Source: Candidatus Latescibacterota bacterium
Lineage (GTDB): Bacteria; JAAXHH01
Reading direction: 5' to 3'
Assembly: GCA_022823465.1 (NCBI GenBank)
Contig: JAJEHX010000053.1
Span: forward strand, 1-64,000
DNA length: 64,000 nucleotides
In this document: positions 8,216-16,097 of the stretch, in pieces
Layout: each line of letters begins with the position of its first letter
Numbering within the stretch: position 1 is the stretch's first letter
Made by a program: the position numbers and the translations under genes
The notes under the pieces: model-generated
What the model was told of the DNA's origin: nothing
The model's input: the letters and a program-made list of their open reading frames with translations, nothing else
The model's database searches: none

Positions 8216-10489
8216 ATGCTGTCACGAGGCGAAGTCAACCGTACCCTCCGGTCGTTCATATTCGCCAGCGGTCTATCGGGCGCCTGGGGACAAATGGTTG
8301 GCATGGGCACGGCCGTCTTCACCGGCTTCGTCCTTTCGCTGGGTGCGGACGCCTCCGATATCGCTTTCTATTCGGCCATTGCGTCGATCCTCGCTCCCGT
8401 CCAGATACTTTCCTCCCTCTTCAGCAGATCCATCGAAAATAAAAAACGCTGGGTCGTGTGGAACGGCATCTTGGAGACGCTGTTCCGCGGGTTGTTGATC
8501 ACCATTCCCTTCCTGTTTGTCGAATCGCTGCACGAACAGATGCTGCTCATCTTCCTCATCGCGGGCCTGGTATCGGGTTATGTCTATTCCCCCTTCTTTT
8601 CGACCTGGGTCGCCGGCACGGTCCCCGAAAATATCCGGGCGCGGTTCACGAGCCGGCAGACCATGGTCAGCAGTCTCGCGGGGATGGCGGTCGGAATCCT
8701 CACGGGACGGTTCGTCGACTGGTTCCCGGACGAAGAGAAGCTGACGGCCTTTGTCGTAGTATTCACGGTTGGCACGGTGGTCGGCATATCGGGATACCTG
8801 GTCATCAGCCGCGCCCCTCATCCTTCCCACGCGACCGAGTCGGAAAACCGGAACCCGATCCGGTACCTGATGCAGCCCTTCAAGGATCGCAGGTTCCGGC
8901 ATCTGGTCCTCTATTACTCGTCGTGGCAGTTCGCCGTGGGACTTTCCGGTCCGCTCTTCGGTGTGTTCATGCTCGATCGACTGGGATTCGGGTACACCGC
9001 CATCTCCATGCTGAGCGCCCTGGGTACTCTGGCCACCATCGCGGGCTACCGCGCCTGGAGTGTACTCATCGACCGGTTCGGCGGTAAACCCGTGGCTATG
9101 ATCCTCATCGTGCCAGGCGCCCTGAACGCCTTCTTCTGGGGTTTCTGCCAACCGGGAAACCATCTCATGGTCGCCGGCGCCATGGCCGTATCGGGCCTGA
9201 TCATGGGAGGAATCGGCCTTTCGGTCACGCCGCTTCTATACGCCTTGCTGCCTAAGGGAAACACGGACGAGCGTGTGGCCTACCTGGCATCCTGGTCCAC
9301 CTCCATCAACCTCCTCTACGCCGGAGGACCCCTCCTCGGCGGTGTCCTGGTCGCTTCACTCGCCGGCGTACAATTCACGGTGGGCGGCTTCCTGATCCAG
9401 GATATCAACCTGATGTTCTTCCTGAGCGGTGTCGCGCGGCTGGTACCGCTGTTCCTCCTTCGGCCCGTCAAGGACGCCCGGTCCATTACCTCGCAGCAGC
9501 TTCTGACGAACATGTTCCGTGGCAATCTCCTGAGCTACGCCGTAAACTACATCGTGTTCAACGTGGCCACCGCCGAAGACCGACGAGCGAGGGCGGCCTT
9601 CCGGCTGGGCCGTTCGCGCAATCCCATGGCCATCGACCATCTGGTCCACGCCCTTTCCGATGCCAGCGGCAAGGTGCGGCGGCAGGCTGCGCGGGCACTG
9701 GGGGAAACCGGTTCGGAAGTGGCGGTCGACACACTCATCCGGGAACTCGAGAGTTCTTCGTCGGACATCCGCAGCGAAGCGGCTGAAGCTCTGGGTCGAT
9801 TGAAGCACGCCCGGGCGGTGGACCCGCTGGTCGAGGCCCTGGAGGACGAGGACCCCCGCGTGCGAATCAGTGCCATTTCGGGGTTGGGACAGATCGAAGG
9901 CGACGATGTGCGGGAACTGTTGTTCTGGCATTTCTCGAATAACGTCGACCCGCTGACCTTCCCGACGCTGGTCGAGGCCCTGAGCCACCGCGAGGACTAC
10001 CGCATCATCAAGCCGACCTTTGATCGGCTTGGATCCTTCACTTCGCCCGCGGTACGACTGCAACTGCTGAATAGCATCTGCCGGACGCTGGGCGTCGGCG
10101 ACCGGTTCTACAAGCTGCTGTCCATGGAGGAAAACGAGCGCTATGGCGAATTGGAAGGCATGATCAAGCGTACCGTCAACCAGTTCAAGGAATCGAAGGC
10201 CGTTCCCGAAGACACGCGGCGCGGTGTCGAGAGCCTGTTCACTCTTTTCGTACACGCCTACGAGCGCAACGACGTGGAAACCATGATGGAACAGGCCCGG
10301 ATGCTGGCCGCGCTGATCCGCGACAGCCACCCCGTTGTCGAGCAGAGCCCGGTTGACACGCTGTCGGTGTACCTTATCATCATGACGATGAACCACTTCA
10401 TCGAGAGCGACGCGCACCGGGACCTGCCGGGCGCGCAGGAGATTTTCCTGGCGGTGTGCATGCGTCGCATCGCCGCGCTGGTGAGTTGA
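8216..10489 (+). CDS. MFS transporter fused to C-terminal HEAT-like repeats
   Basis: 757 residues. ATG at 8216 follows ACGGAGC; the frame is open further upstream but that part looks non-coding. Residues 1 to about 430 form a major facilitator membrane domain with many hydrophobic segments (SGYVYSPFFSTWVAG, FVVVFTVGTVVGISGYLVIS). The part from about 455 to 570 contains PBS-lyase/HEAT-like repeats: AIDHLVHALSDASGKVRRQA, DTLIRELESSSSDIRSEAAE, DPLVEALEDEDPRVRISAIS. A further helical region of about 190 residues has no recognised domain. MFS proteins are usually 400-450 residues, so the soluble tail nearly doubles the size. HEAT repeats bind proteins, so the tail may couple transport to a partner. 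Substrate is unknown. Confidence 0.88.
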   Translation: MLSRGEVNRTLRSFIFASGLSGAWGQMVGMGTAVFTGFVLSLGADASDIAFYSAIASILAPVQILSSLFSRSIENKKRWVVWNGILETLFRGLLITIPFLFVESLHEQMLLIFLIAGLVSGYVYSPFFSTWVAGTVPENIRARFTSRQTMVSSLAGMAVGILTGRFVDWFPDEEKLTAFVVVFTVGTVVGISGYLVISRAPHPSHATESENRNPIRYLMQPFKDRRFRHLVLYYSSWQFAVGLSGPLFGVFMLDRLGFGYTAISMLSALGTLATIAGYRAWSVLIDRFGGKPVAMILIVPGALNAFFWGFCQPGNHLMVAGAMAVSGLIMGGIGLSVTPLLYALLPKGNTDERVAYLASWSTSINLLYAGGPLLGGVLVASLAGVQFTVGGFLIQDINLMFFLSGVARLVPLFLLRPVKDARSITSQQLLTNMFRGNLLSYAVNYIVFNVATAEDRRARAAFRLGRSRNPMAIDHLVHALSDASGKVRRQAARALGETGSEVAVDTLIRELESSSSDIRSEAAEALGRLKHARAVDPLVEALEDEDPRVRISAISGLGQIEGDDVRELLFWHFSNNVDPLTFPTLVEALSHREDYRIIKPTFDRLGSFTSPAVRLQLLNSICRTLGVGDRFYKLLSMEENERYGELEGMIKRTVNQFKESKAVPEDTRRGVESLFTLFVHAYERNDVETMMEQARMLAALIRDSHPVVEQSPVDTLSVYLIIMTMNHFIESDAHRDLPGAQEIFLAVCMRRIAALVS

Positions 10490-10510
10490 TCAGCTGACGG
10501 TGGATTTACC

Positions 10511-10614
10511 TGGGGAATCGAATAGGGGTATTTGACTGGGAATCGAATTGGAGTATTTGCGCAGGGGTTCGAAATGAGGTATTGGCCCGAAGAATCGGAA
10601 ACAGGATCGCACCC
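10511..10614. repeat. Four-unit 26-bp degenerate tandem repeat
   Basis: Units at 10511, 10537, 10563 and 10589, related to TGGGAATCGAATNGGGTATT. The array lies between the MFS-HEAT and Gfo/Idh genes and ends 25 bp before the next start codon, so it lies in that gene's leader. The last unit is the most diverged. Confidence 0.85.
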
Positions 10615-10638
10615 GTGGTGTGGAGGAGCCATCCATCC

Positions 10639-11775
10639 ATGAACGCCAGCCACGAACAGTTCCACCTGGCCATTGCCGGGGCATGCGGACGGGGCCTCGG
10701 TTTCCGCATGGCCTGCGACGCCCTGCCCCGGGTCCGCGTCCACGCCGTGTGCGACGTCGACGCCGAGGCCCTGCCCGCCACGGCGGAACTGCTGGGCGCT
10801 TCGGAACAATACACGGATTTCGGCGAGATGCTGGAACGGTCCGACCTGGACGGGGTGATCATCGCCACGCCCATGCCCCTGCACGCGTCTCAGGCCGTCG
10901 CCGCGCTCGACCGGGGCCTGCACGTCTTCAGCGAGGTGCCGGCGGCGGTGTCGATCGAGGAGTGCCGGGGGATCGTGCAGGCGGCAAAGGCATCGGGCTG
11001 TGTATACATGATGGGCGAAAACTATACCTACATCCGGGAGAACGTGCTGGTCAGGGAACTGGTGAAGGCGGGTCATTTCGGCACGCCCTACTATGCCGAG
11101 GGAGAATACCTCCACGAGCTCAAGGGATACGACGAGCGCCGCCTGGCGGCCCGGGGCCTGCCGCCCGAACAGGTCTGGCGCCGCCACTGGCAGTCCGGCA
11201 TCGACGGCATTACCTACGGGACCCACAGCCTGGGGCCCATCCTACAGTGGTTCGACGACCGCGTCGCCCACGTCACCTGTCACGGCAGCGGGCATCACTA
11301 CCTGGACGCGGAAGGCAAGCCCTACGCGCAGGACACCAGCGTCATGCTCTGCAAGATGGCAGGCGGCGGACTGGCCAAGATCCGGATGGACCTCACCTCC
11401 GACCGGCCTCACGCGCTCACCAACTACCAGCTCCAGGGCACCGACGGTTGCTACGAATCGGCGCGGGACCCGGGGCAGGAATTCCGGCTCTGGCTTCGGT
11501 CCCGGTGCGAGGACGAGAACACGTGGATGGACCTCCACGAACTGGAGGACGAGTTCCTGCCCGACGCGATGAAGGCGGCGGCCGCACAGGGCGCCGGCCA
11601 CGGCGGGAGCGACTACCACGAACTCGTGGAATTCATCGACGCCGTGGAAGGCCGCCGCAAGCCATCCATCGGCCTGCACGAGGCCATGGACATGACCCTG
11701 CCCGGCCTCGTCAGCCAGCAGTCCATCGCCGAAAACGGGAGCACCCTGCCTGTGCCTGATTCGAGGGACTGGTAG
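10639..11775 (+). CDS. Gfo/Idh/MocA-family oxidoreductase
   Basis: 378 residues. ATG at 10639 is preceded by TGGAGGAG, which decides this start over a frame opening 57 bp upstream. The N-terminal Rossmann motif reads LAIAGACGRGLGFRMA, a GxxGxG variant. The segment VIIATPMPLHASQAVAALDR and VFSEVPAAVSIEEC correspond to the usual substrate loop; SEVP replaces the common EKP motif, so the catalytic Lys is not at its normal place. ITYGTHSLGPILQWF supplies the conserved His. Substrate is unknown. It precedes two PLP enzymes on the same strand, but a gap of about 200 bp with a repeat array separates them. Confidence 0.87.
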   Translation: MNASHEQFHLAIAGACGRGLGFRMACDALPRVRVHAVCDVDAEALPATAELLGASEQYTDFGEMLERSDLDGVIIATPMPLHASQAVAALDRGLHVFSEVPAAVSIEECRGIVQAAKASGCVYMMGENYTYIRENVLVRELVKAGHFGTPYYAEGEYLHELKGYDERRLAARGLPPEQVWRRHWQSGIDGITYGTHSLGPILQWFDDRVAHVTCHGSGHHYLDAEGKPYAQDTSVMLCKMAGGGLAKIRMDLTSDRPHALTNYQLQGTDGCYESARDPGQEFRLWLRSRCEDENTWMDLHELEDEFLPDAMKAAAAQGAGHGGSDYHELVEFIDAVEGRRKPSIGLHEAMDMTLPGLVSQQSIAENGSTLPVPDSRDW

Positions 11776-11863
11776 GGCGCATATACGGGCATTGGGCATC
11801 GGTCCATGCCAGGCGCCAGCTTCAGATTAGCCTGTACGCAACCGACTCGCGCGGCTATACTTT

Positions 11864-11944
11864 GAACAGGCCGGACAGGTCGAACAGGCCGTTCAAGCCA
11901 TACAGGCCGAACGGGCCGGACATACCGAACAAGTCGGCCACGCC
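11864..11944. repeat. 9-bp tandem array, nnnC(C/A)GGnC family, copy 1
   Basis: Nine consecutive 9-bp units, for example GAACAGGCC, GGACAGGTC, ATACAGGCC, GAACGGGCC and GGACATACC. It lies 40 bp upstream of the DSD1-like gene. The unit phase and core match arrays at 38738-38836 and 61114-61176. Confidence 0.85.
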
Positions 11945-11983
11945 CTAATCTACCTGCATTTCATTAATTCAGGAGCACGCTCC

Positions 11984-13072
11984 ATGGCTCGCCCCGGCAG
12001 CCCGATCGAAGACATCGACACGCCCGCCCTGGTGATCGACCTCGACCTGATGGAAGGCAATATCGCCCGCATGGCGGAGTTCTTCGCCGGCAAGGCCGCC
12101 CATCTTCGGCCCCACACGAAGACGCACAAGACGCCCGTCCTGGCCCACCGGCAGATCGAGGCCGGCGCCCGGGGCGTCACCTGCGCCAAGCTGGGCGAGG
12201 CCGAAGTCATGGCGGCGGCGGGCATACGGGACATCCTCGTCGCCAACCAGGTCGTGGGACGCGTCAAGATCGACCGCCTGGTCGCCCTCGCCCGCCATTC
12301 GGACGTCATCGTCGCCGCCGACCATGAAGACAACGTCCGGGAGATCTCCGACGCGGCCGTCGCCGCCGGCACCCGGGTGAACATGATCATCGAGGTAGAC
12401 GTGGGCATGGAGCGGTGCGGCGTGCCGGCAGGAGAACCCGCGTGGCAACTCGCCCAGGCCATCGACCGCCATCCCGGCGTCAACTTCCGCGGCGTGATGG
12501 GCTACGAAGGGCATATCATCGGCAACCCGAACGACGAGGAACGCTATGCCGGATGCCGGGAATCCATGACCCTGCTGACCCAGACGGCCGATTACATCCG
12601 CGAGCGGGGCCTGCCCGTGGACCTGGTCAGTGGCGGCGGCACGGGGACGTACAAGGTCACCGGGACCTTCCCGGGCGTGAACGAGGTGCAGGCGGGTTCC
12701 TACATCCTCATGGACGGGACCTACCGGAAACGCATCCCCGAGTTCGACTGCGCGCTGACCATTTACGCCACCATCGTCAGCCGGCCCGGCGACGAACTGG
12801 CCGTCGGCGACGCGGGCCTCAAGACCATGACCAACGACATGGGCCTGCAGACCGTCCGCGGCGTGGACGGCGCGTCCATCCTGCGCCAGTCGGAGGAACA
12901 CGTCAAGATCGAGCTGCCCGGCGCGTCGTGCACCCTGAGGCCGGGCGACAAGATCCACATCGTCCCGAGCCACTGCTGCACGACCATCAACCTCCACGAC
13001 CGGTTCTACGGCGTGCGCAACGGAACCGTCGAGTCCGTATGGGACATCGCGGCCCGAGGGAAACTGCAGTAA
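11984..13072 (+). CDS. DSD1/D-threonine aldolase-family PLP enzyme (alanine racemase fold III)
   Basis: 362 residues. The N-terminal PLP barrel carries RPHTKTHKTP; the Lys in this family motif forms the Schiff base with PLP. Later PLP-phosphate-binding features include LVSGGGTGTY. The C-terminal domain has VPSHCCTTINLHDRFYG, with the His/Cys pair that binds the catalytic zinc or manganese in D-threonine aldolases and D-serine dehydratases. Likely reactions are cleavage or dehydration of a D-beta-hydroxy amino acid; the substrate is unknown. A second family member starts 9 bp downstream. Confidence 0.88.
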   Translation: MARPGSPIEDIDTPALVIDLDLMEGNIARMAEFFAGKAAHLRPHTKTHKTPVLAHRQIEAGARGVTCAKLGEAEVMAAAGIRDILVANQVVGRVKIDRLVALARHSDVIVAADHEDNVREISDAAVAAGTRVNMIIEVDVGMERCGVPAGEPAWQLAQAIDRHPGVNFRGVMGYEGHIIGNPNDEERYAGCRESMTLLTQTADYIRERGLPVDLVSGGGTGTYKVTGTFPGVNEVQAGSYILMDGTYRKRIPEFDCALTIYATIVSRPGDELAVGDAGLKTMTNDMGLQTVRGVDGASILRQSEEHVKIELPGASCTLRPGDKIHIVPSHCCTTINLHDRFYGVRNGTVESVWDIAARGKLQ

Positions 13073-13081
13073 GGAGTACCA

Positions 13082-14182
13082 ATGGACCCCCGATACCTTG
13101 TAACCAACGTCGATGAGATTCCCAGTCCGTCCATGCTGGTATACCGCGAGCGGCTGAGGGAGAACATCGACCGGACCCTGGAGATCGCGGGCGGTCCCGA
13201 ACGGCTTCGGCCCCACATCAAGACCCACAAAATGCGCACCGTCATCGAGATGCAGCGCGAGGTGGGAATCGACAAGTTCAAGTGCGCCACGATTTACGAA
13301 GCAAAGATGCTGGCGGAGATGGGCGTGGAAGACGTCTTCATCGCCTACCAGATGGTCGGTCCCAACATCGGACGGCTGGTCGATCTCGCCAGCCGTTTCC
13401 CGGGAACGACATTCCGGACCATGGTGGACGATCAGGGCGCGGCCGAGGCGCTCTCTGCGGCGGCGGCTCAAGCCGGTGTGACCATCGACGTACTGCTGGA
13501 CTTCGACGTGGGGCTGCAGCGCACCGGGATCGCAGCGGGTCCGAAGGCACTGGCGCTCTACGCGCTCCTGGACAGCCTTCCAGGTGTTACGCCCGGCGGG
13601 ATCCACGGCTACGACGGCCACAACCACCAGGAAGATCTCGAGGAGCGCAGACGGGCCTGCAGCGCGGCGCTGGACCAGGTGCGGGCTTTCCAGGCGCAAC
13701 TGGAATCCCACGGCCTGTCCGTGCCCCGGCGCGTCATGGGCGGTTCAATCTCCTTTCCATGTTATGCTCCCGCCGAAGACGTGGAACCTTCGCCTGGCAC
13801 CTCGGTATTCTGGGACTGGGGGTACAGCCGGCGCTTCCCGGACCTGCCCTTCGAGGCCGCGGCCCTGCTGCTCAGCCGCGTCATCAGCGTACCGACCGCG
13901 ACCCGCGTGACGCTCGACCTGGGCAACAAGGCCATCGCATCGGACCCCGCGGGACAGCGTGGCCTCCCCTGGAACCTTCCCGGCGCCGTACCCGGACTGC
14001 ACAACGAAGAGCACTGGATCATGGACTGCCCCGACGCTACGGGCTTTTCGGTCGGCGATCCCATCTACGTCTTCCCCACCCACGTGTGTCCCTGCACCGC
14101 GCTGCACCGCCAGGTGTACGTGATCGACGGCGACGGCCACTGCCGCGAACAGTGGCAGGTCGACGCGCGAAATCGGGAATAG
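13082..14182 (+). CDS. D-threonine aldolase/D-serine dehydratase-family PLP enzyme (tandem paralogue)
   Basis: 366 residues. Start at 13082 is preceded by TAAGGAG. It shares the RPHIKTHKM PLP-lysine motif with its upstream neighbour and has the metal site VFPTHVCPCTALHRQVYV at the C-terminus. Middle segments (LLDFDVGLQRTGIAAGPKAL, GGIHGYDGHNHQEDLEERRR) are typical of the D-TA family. Overall similarity to the upstream enzyme is limited, so this looks like an old paralogue or partner rather than a recent duplication. The two genes are probably one operon acting on D-amino acids. The last 49 bp of the gene are duplicated just downstream. Confidence 0.87.
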   Translation: MDPRYLVTNVDEIPSPSMLVYRERLRENIDRTLEIAGGPERLRPHIKTHKMRTVIEMQREVGIDKFKCATIYEAKMLAEMGVEDVFIAYQMVGPNIGRLVDLASRFPGTTFRTMVDDQGAAEALSAAAAQAGVTIDVLLDFDVGLQRTGIAAGPKALALYALLDSLPGVTPGGIHGYDGHNHQEDLEERRRACSAALDQVRAFQAQLESHGLSVPRRVMGGSISFPCYAPAEDVEPSPGTSVFWDWGYSRRFPDLPFEAAALLLSRVISVPTATRVTLDLGNKAIASDPAGQRGLPWNLPGAVPGLHNEEHWIMDCPDATGFSVGDPIYVFPTHVCPCTALHRQVYVIDGDGHCREQWQVDARNRE

Positions 14183-14249
14183 CCGGTTCGATCATCTCAC
14201 GCCACTGCCGCGCGCAGTGGCTGGCCGACGCGCGGGACCGGGAATAGCC
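14136..14249. repeat. Duplicated gene tail with hairpin, two 49-bp copies
   Basis: Copy 1 (14136-14184) is the final coding segment and stop of the PLP enzyme gene. Copy 2 (14201-14249) repeats it with 7 differences in 49 bases, including a second in-phase stop. Each copy holds an inverted repeat; in copy 2 GCCACTGC and GCAGTGGC flank a 5-base loop (14201-14221). A third, weak copy may lie near 14275-14322. No T-tract follows, so a standard intrinsic terminator is unlikely. Confidence 0.85.
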
Positions 14250-14454
14250 CTACGGATCTCAAACCACATCCGGCGCCTGGCAAAGCGGCTGGCCTACACC
14301 CGCTATCGGGAACAACATGGCCTGACTTCTACAGGCGCTCGACCGGTTCCAACCGGTTCACCCCTCCCTGGAACCTCCCCGAATCCGCCCTGAGACCTCT
14401 CCGAAATCACCCCTTATTTGTGTGACGAACGTGTTACAAATTTTAACTTTCCTA

Positions 14455-14483
14455 TTGACGAAGTGACGTAAATACATTATCTT
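14455..14483 (+). promoter_or_regulatory. Sigma70-type promoter for the enoyl-CoA hydratase gene
   Basis: TTGACG at 14455-14460 and TATCTT at 14478-14483, separated by exactly 17 bp, inside a local AT-rich patch of the 395-bp gap 14183-14577. Transcription would start near 14490, leaving an 85-90 base leader. The rest of the gap holds the duplicated gene tail and nothing else recognisable. Confidence 0.6.
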
Positions 14484-14577
14484 AAACTGTTCGCGCTTGA
14501 TGCGAAAACCGGGCCGTGTTCCATGGGAACCGTCCTGGCTAATTGGGTGTTTCCAGGCACGTCGACAGGGCGCTTGC

Positions 14578-15357
14578 ATGTCGTTTGAGACGATCCTCAT
14601 CAACCAGGATGGCGGGGTGGTCACCATCACGATCAACCACCCGCCCTTGAACGTACTCAGTGCCCAGGTCGGAAAAGAGCTCAATGAAGCGCTCGACCGG
14701 ATCGACGGCGATTCGACCGCGTCCGTGGTTGTGCTCACGGGAAGCGGCGACCGGGCCTTTGCCGCCGGAGCCGACATCCGGGAACTGCAGCGGCTTTCGG
14801 GTTCGGACGCCGAGGAAATGACCCATCGCTGGCATCGCCTATTCCGGCGGATCGAGGGCTTCAGACTGCCGGTCATCGCCGCCGTGAACGGAGTGGCGCT
14901 GGGAGGCGGGTGCGAACTGGCTATGGCGTGCGACATGCGTTACGCCTCGGAGAAAGCCCGGTTCGGCCAACCGGAAATCAACCTTGGCCTGGTTCCGGGA
15001 TGGGGTGGAACGCAGCGGCTGCCGCGGCTGATTGGACGGGGACGGGCCCTCGAGTTGATGATGACGGGCGACATGTTCGATGCCGCCGAGGCCGAGCGCC
15101 TCGGGCTCGTCAATCGTGTCACGGCGCCGGAAGCCTTGATGGATACGGTCGGGGAACTGGCCGGGCGCATGGCTGTCAAGGGCGGCCTGGCCCTCGCTTC
15201 CATCAAGACCTGCGTCAACGAAGGGCTGGACCAGGGACTGGACGAAGCCCTGGCGCTGGAGGCTCGTGAATTCGGAGCCGTGAGCTCCACAGAGGACAAG
15301 GCGGAGGGCATCGCGGCGTTTCTCGAGAAGCGGCCGGCGCAGTTTCGGGGCCGCTGA
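14578..15357 (+). CDS. Enoyl-CoA hydratase/isomerase (crotonase) family protein
   Basis: 259 residues. Hydrates trans-2-enoyl-CoA in beta-oxidation or a related pathway. The oxyanion-hole motif AFAAGADIREL and the CoA-binding VNGVALGGGCELAMACDMRY are present. Both catalytic glutamates of true hydratases are seen: the Glu in GGCELA and the Glu in FGQPEINLGLVPGWGGTQRL. ATG at 14578 gives the standard N-terminus (MSFETILINQDGGVVTITIN). It stands alone with its own promoter; no other fatty-acid gene is adjacent. Confidence 0.93.
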   Translation: MSFETILINQDGGVVTITINHPPLNVLSAQVGKELNEALDRIDGDSTASVVVLTGSGDRAFAAGADIRELQRLSGSDAEEMTHRWHRLFRRIEGFRLPVIAAVNGVALGGGCELAMACDMRYASEKARFGQPEINLGLVPGWGGTQRLPRLIGRGRALELMMTGDMFDAAEAERLGLVNRVTAPEALMDTVGELAGRMAVKGGLALASIKTCVNEGLDQGLDEALALEAREFGAVSSTEDKAEGIAAFLEKRPAQFRGR

Positions 15358-15443
15358 TTCGGGGCGAACGCACAGGTCGCCAGAATCGATCACACTGTAT
15401 CTACAAAGTATCTACAGATACGCGGCAGGAAGAGGGAGTTCGT

Positions 15444-15761
15444 ATGCAGATGGGTCCAACCGAAGGCGAATACATCCAGGTAACCGGCGAATTCGAGAAG
15501 CGCGAAGCCATCGAATTCTGCGTTCAGGATCTTAACAGCAAGAACATGGAATTCGGCGTCTGCGAACAGGACGGCAAGTTCTTCGTGGCCCGGGTCATCG
15601 TACCGGACGAAGAGATCGATACCCGTTCCAAGATCGTCACGGTGCGCAGCGACCGGGTGGACATACACGGCAATCCGCGGGGGATCATCCGCAAGGGGGT
15701 CTACAACTTCGTGGAATGGTACGCGGGCGGAGAAGTCACCGCGCAGGAAGCCGCCGTCTAG
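15444..15761 (+). CDS. Small protein of unknown function
   Basis: 105 residues. Start at 15444 is preceded by AGGAAGAGGGAG. The protein is acidic and soluble with no signal or membrane segment. Alternating beta-type segments such as GEYIQVTGEFEKREAIEFCV and KFFVARVIVPDEE suggest a compact alpha/beta fold. It ends VEWYAGGEVTAQEAAV. Good codon use, a good ribosome-binding site and a strong terminator about 195 bp downstream argue that it is real. I do not recognise a family. Confidence 0.65.
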   Translation: MQMGPTEGEYIQVTGEFEKREAIEFCVQDLNSKNMEFGVCEQDGKFFVARVIVPDEEIDTRSKIVTVRSDRVDIHGNPRGIIRKGVYNFVEWYAGGEVTAQEAAV

Positions 15762-15956
15762 GATCCGGATCGATCCGCCCGGGACTTGCGGGCCTGCTTT
15801 GATTGATCCCGGCCGACCCGGCTGAACCCTGCCGCGCGGGCCCGATCCGGTCCGTTTCTGAACCGTACCGATTCAAGCCGATCCGCACCTGAACCGAACG
15901 GTATCCGTACCTGCCATACTACTACGAAATCCAGGCTGCGTGCCTATTGCTCGACG

Positions 15957-15993
15957 AAACCATGGAAGCTGACCAGCCTTCCATGGTTTTTTT
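15957..15993 (+). terminator. Strong rho-independent terminator
   Basis: Perfect 12-bp stem AAACCATGGAAG/CTTCCATGGTTT with a 9-base loop, followed by a run of seven T residues (15987-15993). It ends the transcript of the small gene 15444-15761, possibly with the enoyl-CoA hydratase. The rest of the 336-bp gap 15762-16097 holds a GC-rich degenerate repeat-like stretch (15780-15910) and a 27-bp repeat just before the ABC-F gene. Confidence 0.88.
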
Positions 15994-16010
15994 GATATAT
16001 GCTCGTTTTC

Positions 16011-16063
16011 ACCATGTGCGTGATGTCGATCGTCTACACCATGCGCGTGATGTCGATCACCGC
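16011..16063. repeat. 27-bp direct repeat upstream of the ABC-F gene
   Basis: Two tandem copies beginning ACCATGTGCGTGATGTCGAT (16011) and ACCATGCGCGTGATGTCGAT (16038). Because 27 bp keeps the frame, the repeat extends the ABC-F frame upstream with several in-frame ATG codons; this makes the start of that gene ambiguous. Confidence 0.85.
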
Positions 16064-16097
16064 TCGCGATCATCGCTCGCGAACATGCCCGTCAACC

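Noticed and set aside
10566-10573. GGTTCGAA resembling a tRNA T-loop
   Set aside because: It is part of a 26-bp repeat unit; no acceptor or anticodon stem can be formed around it.
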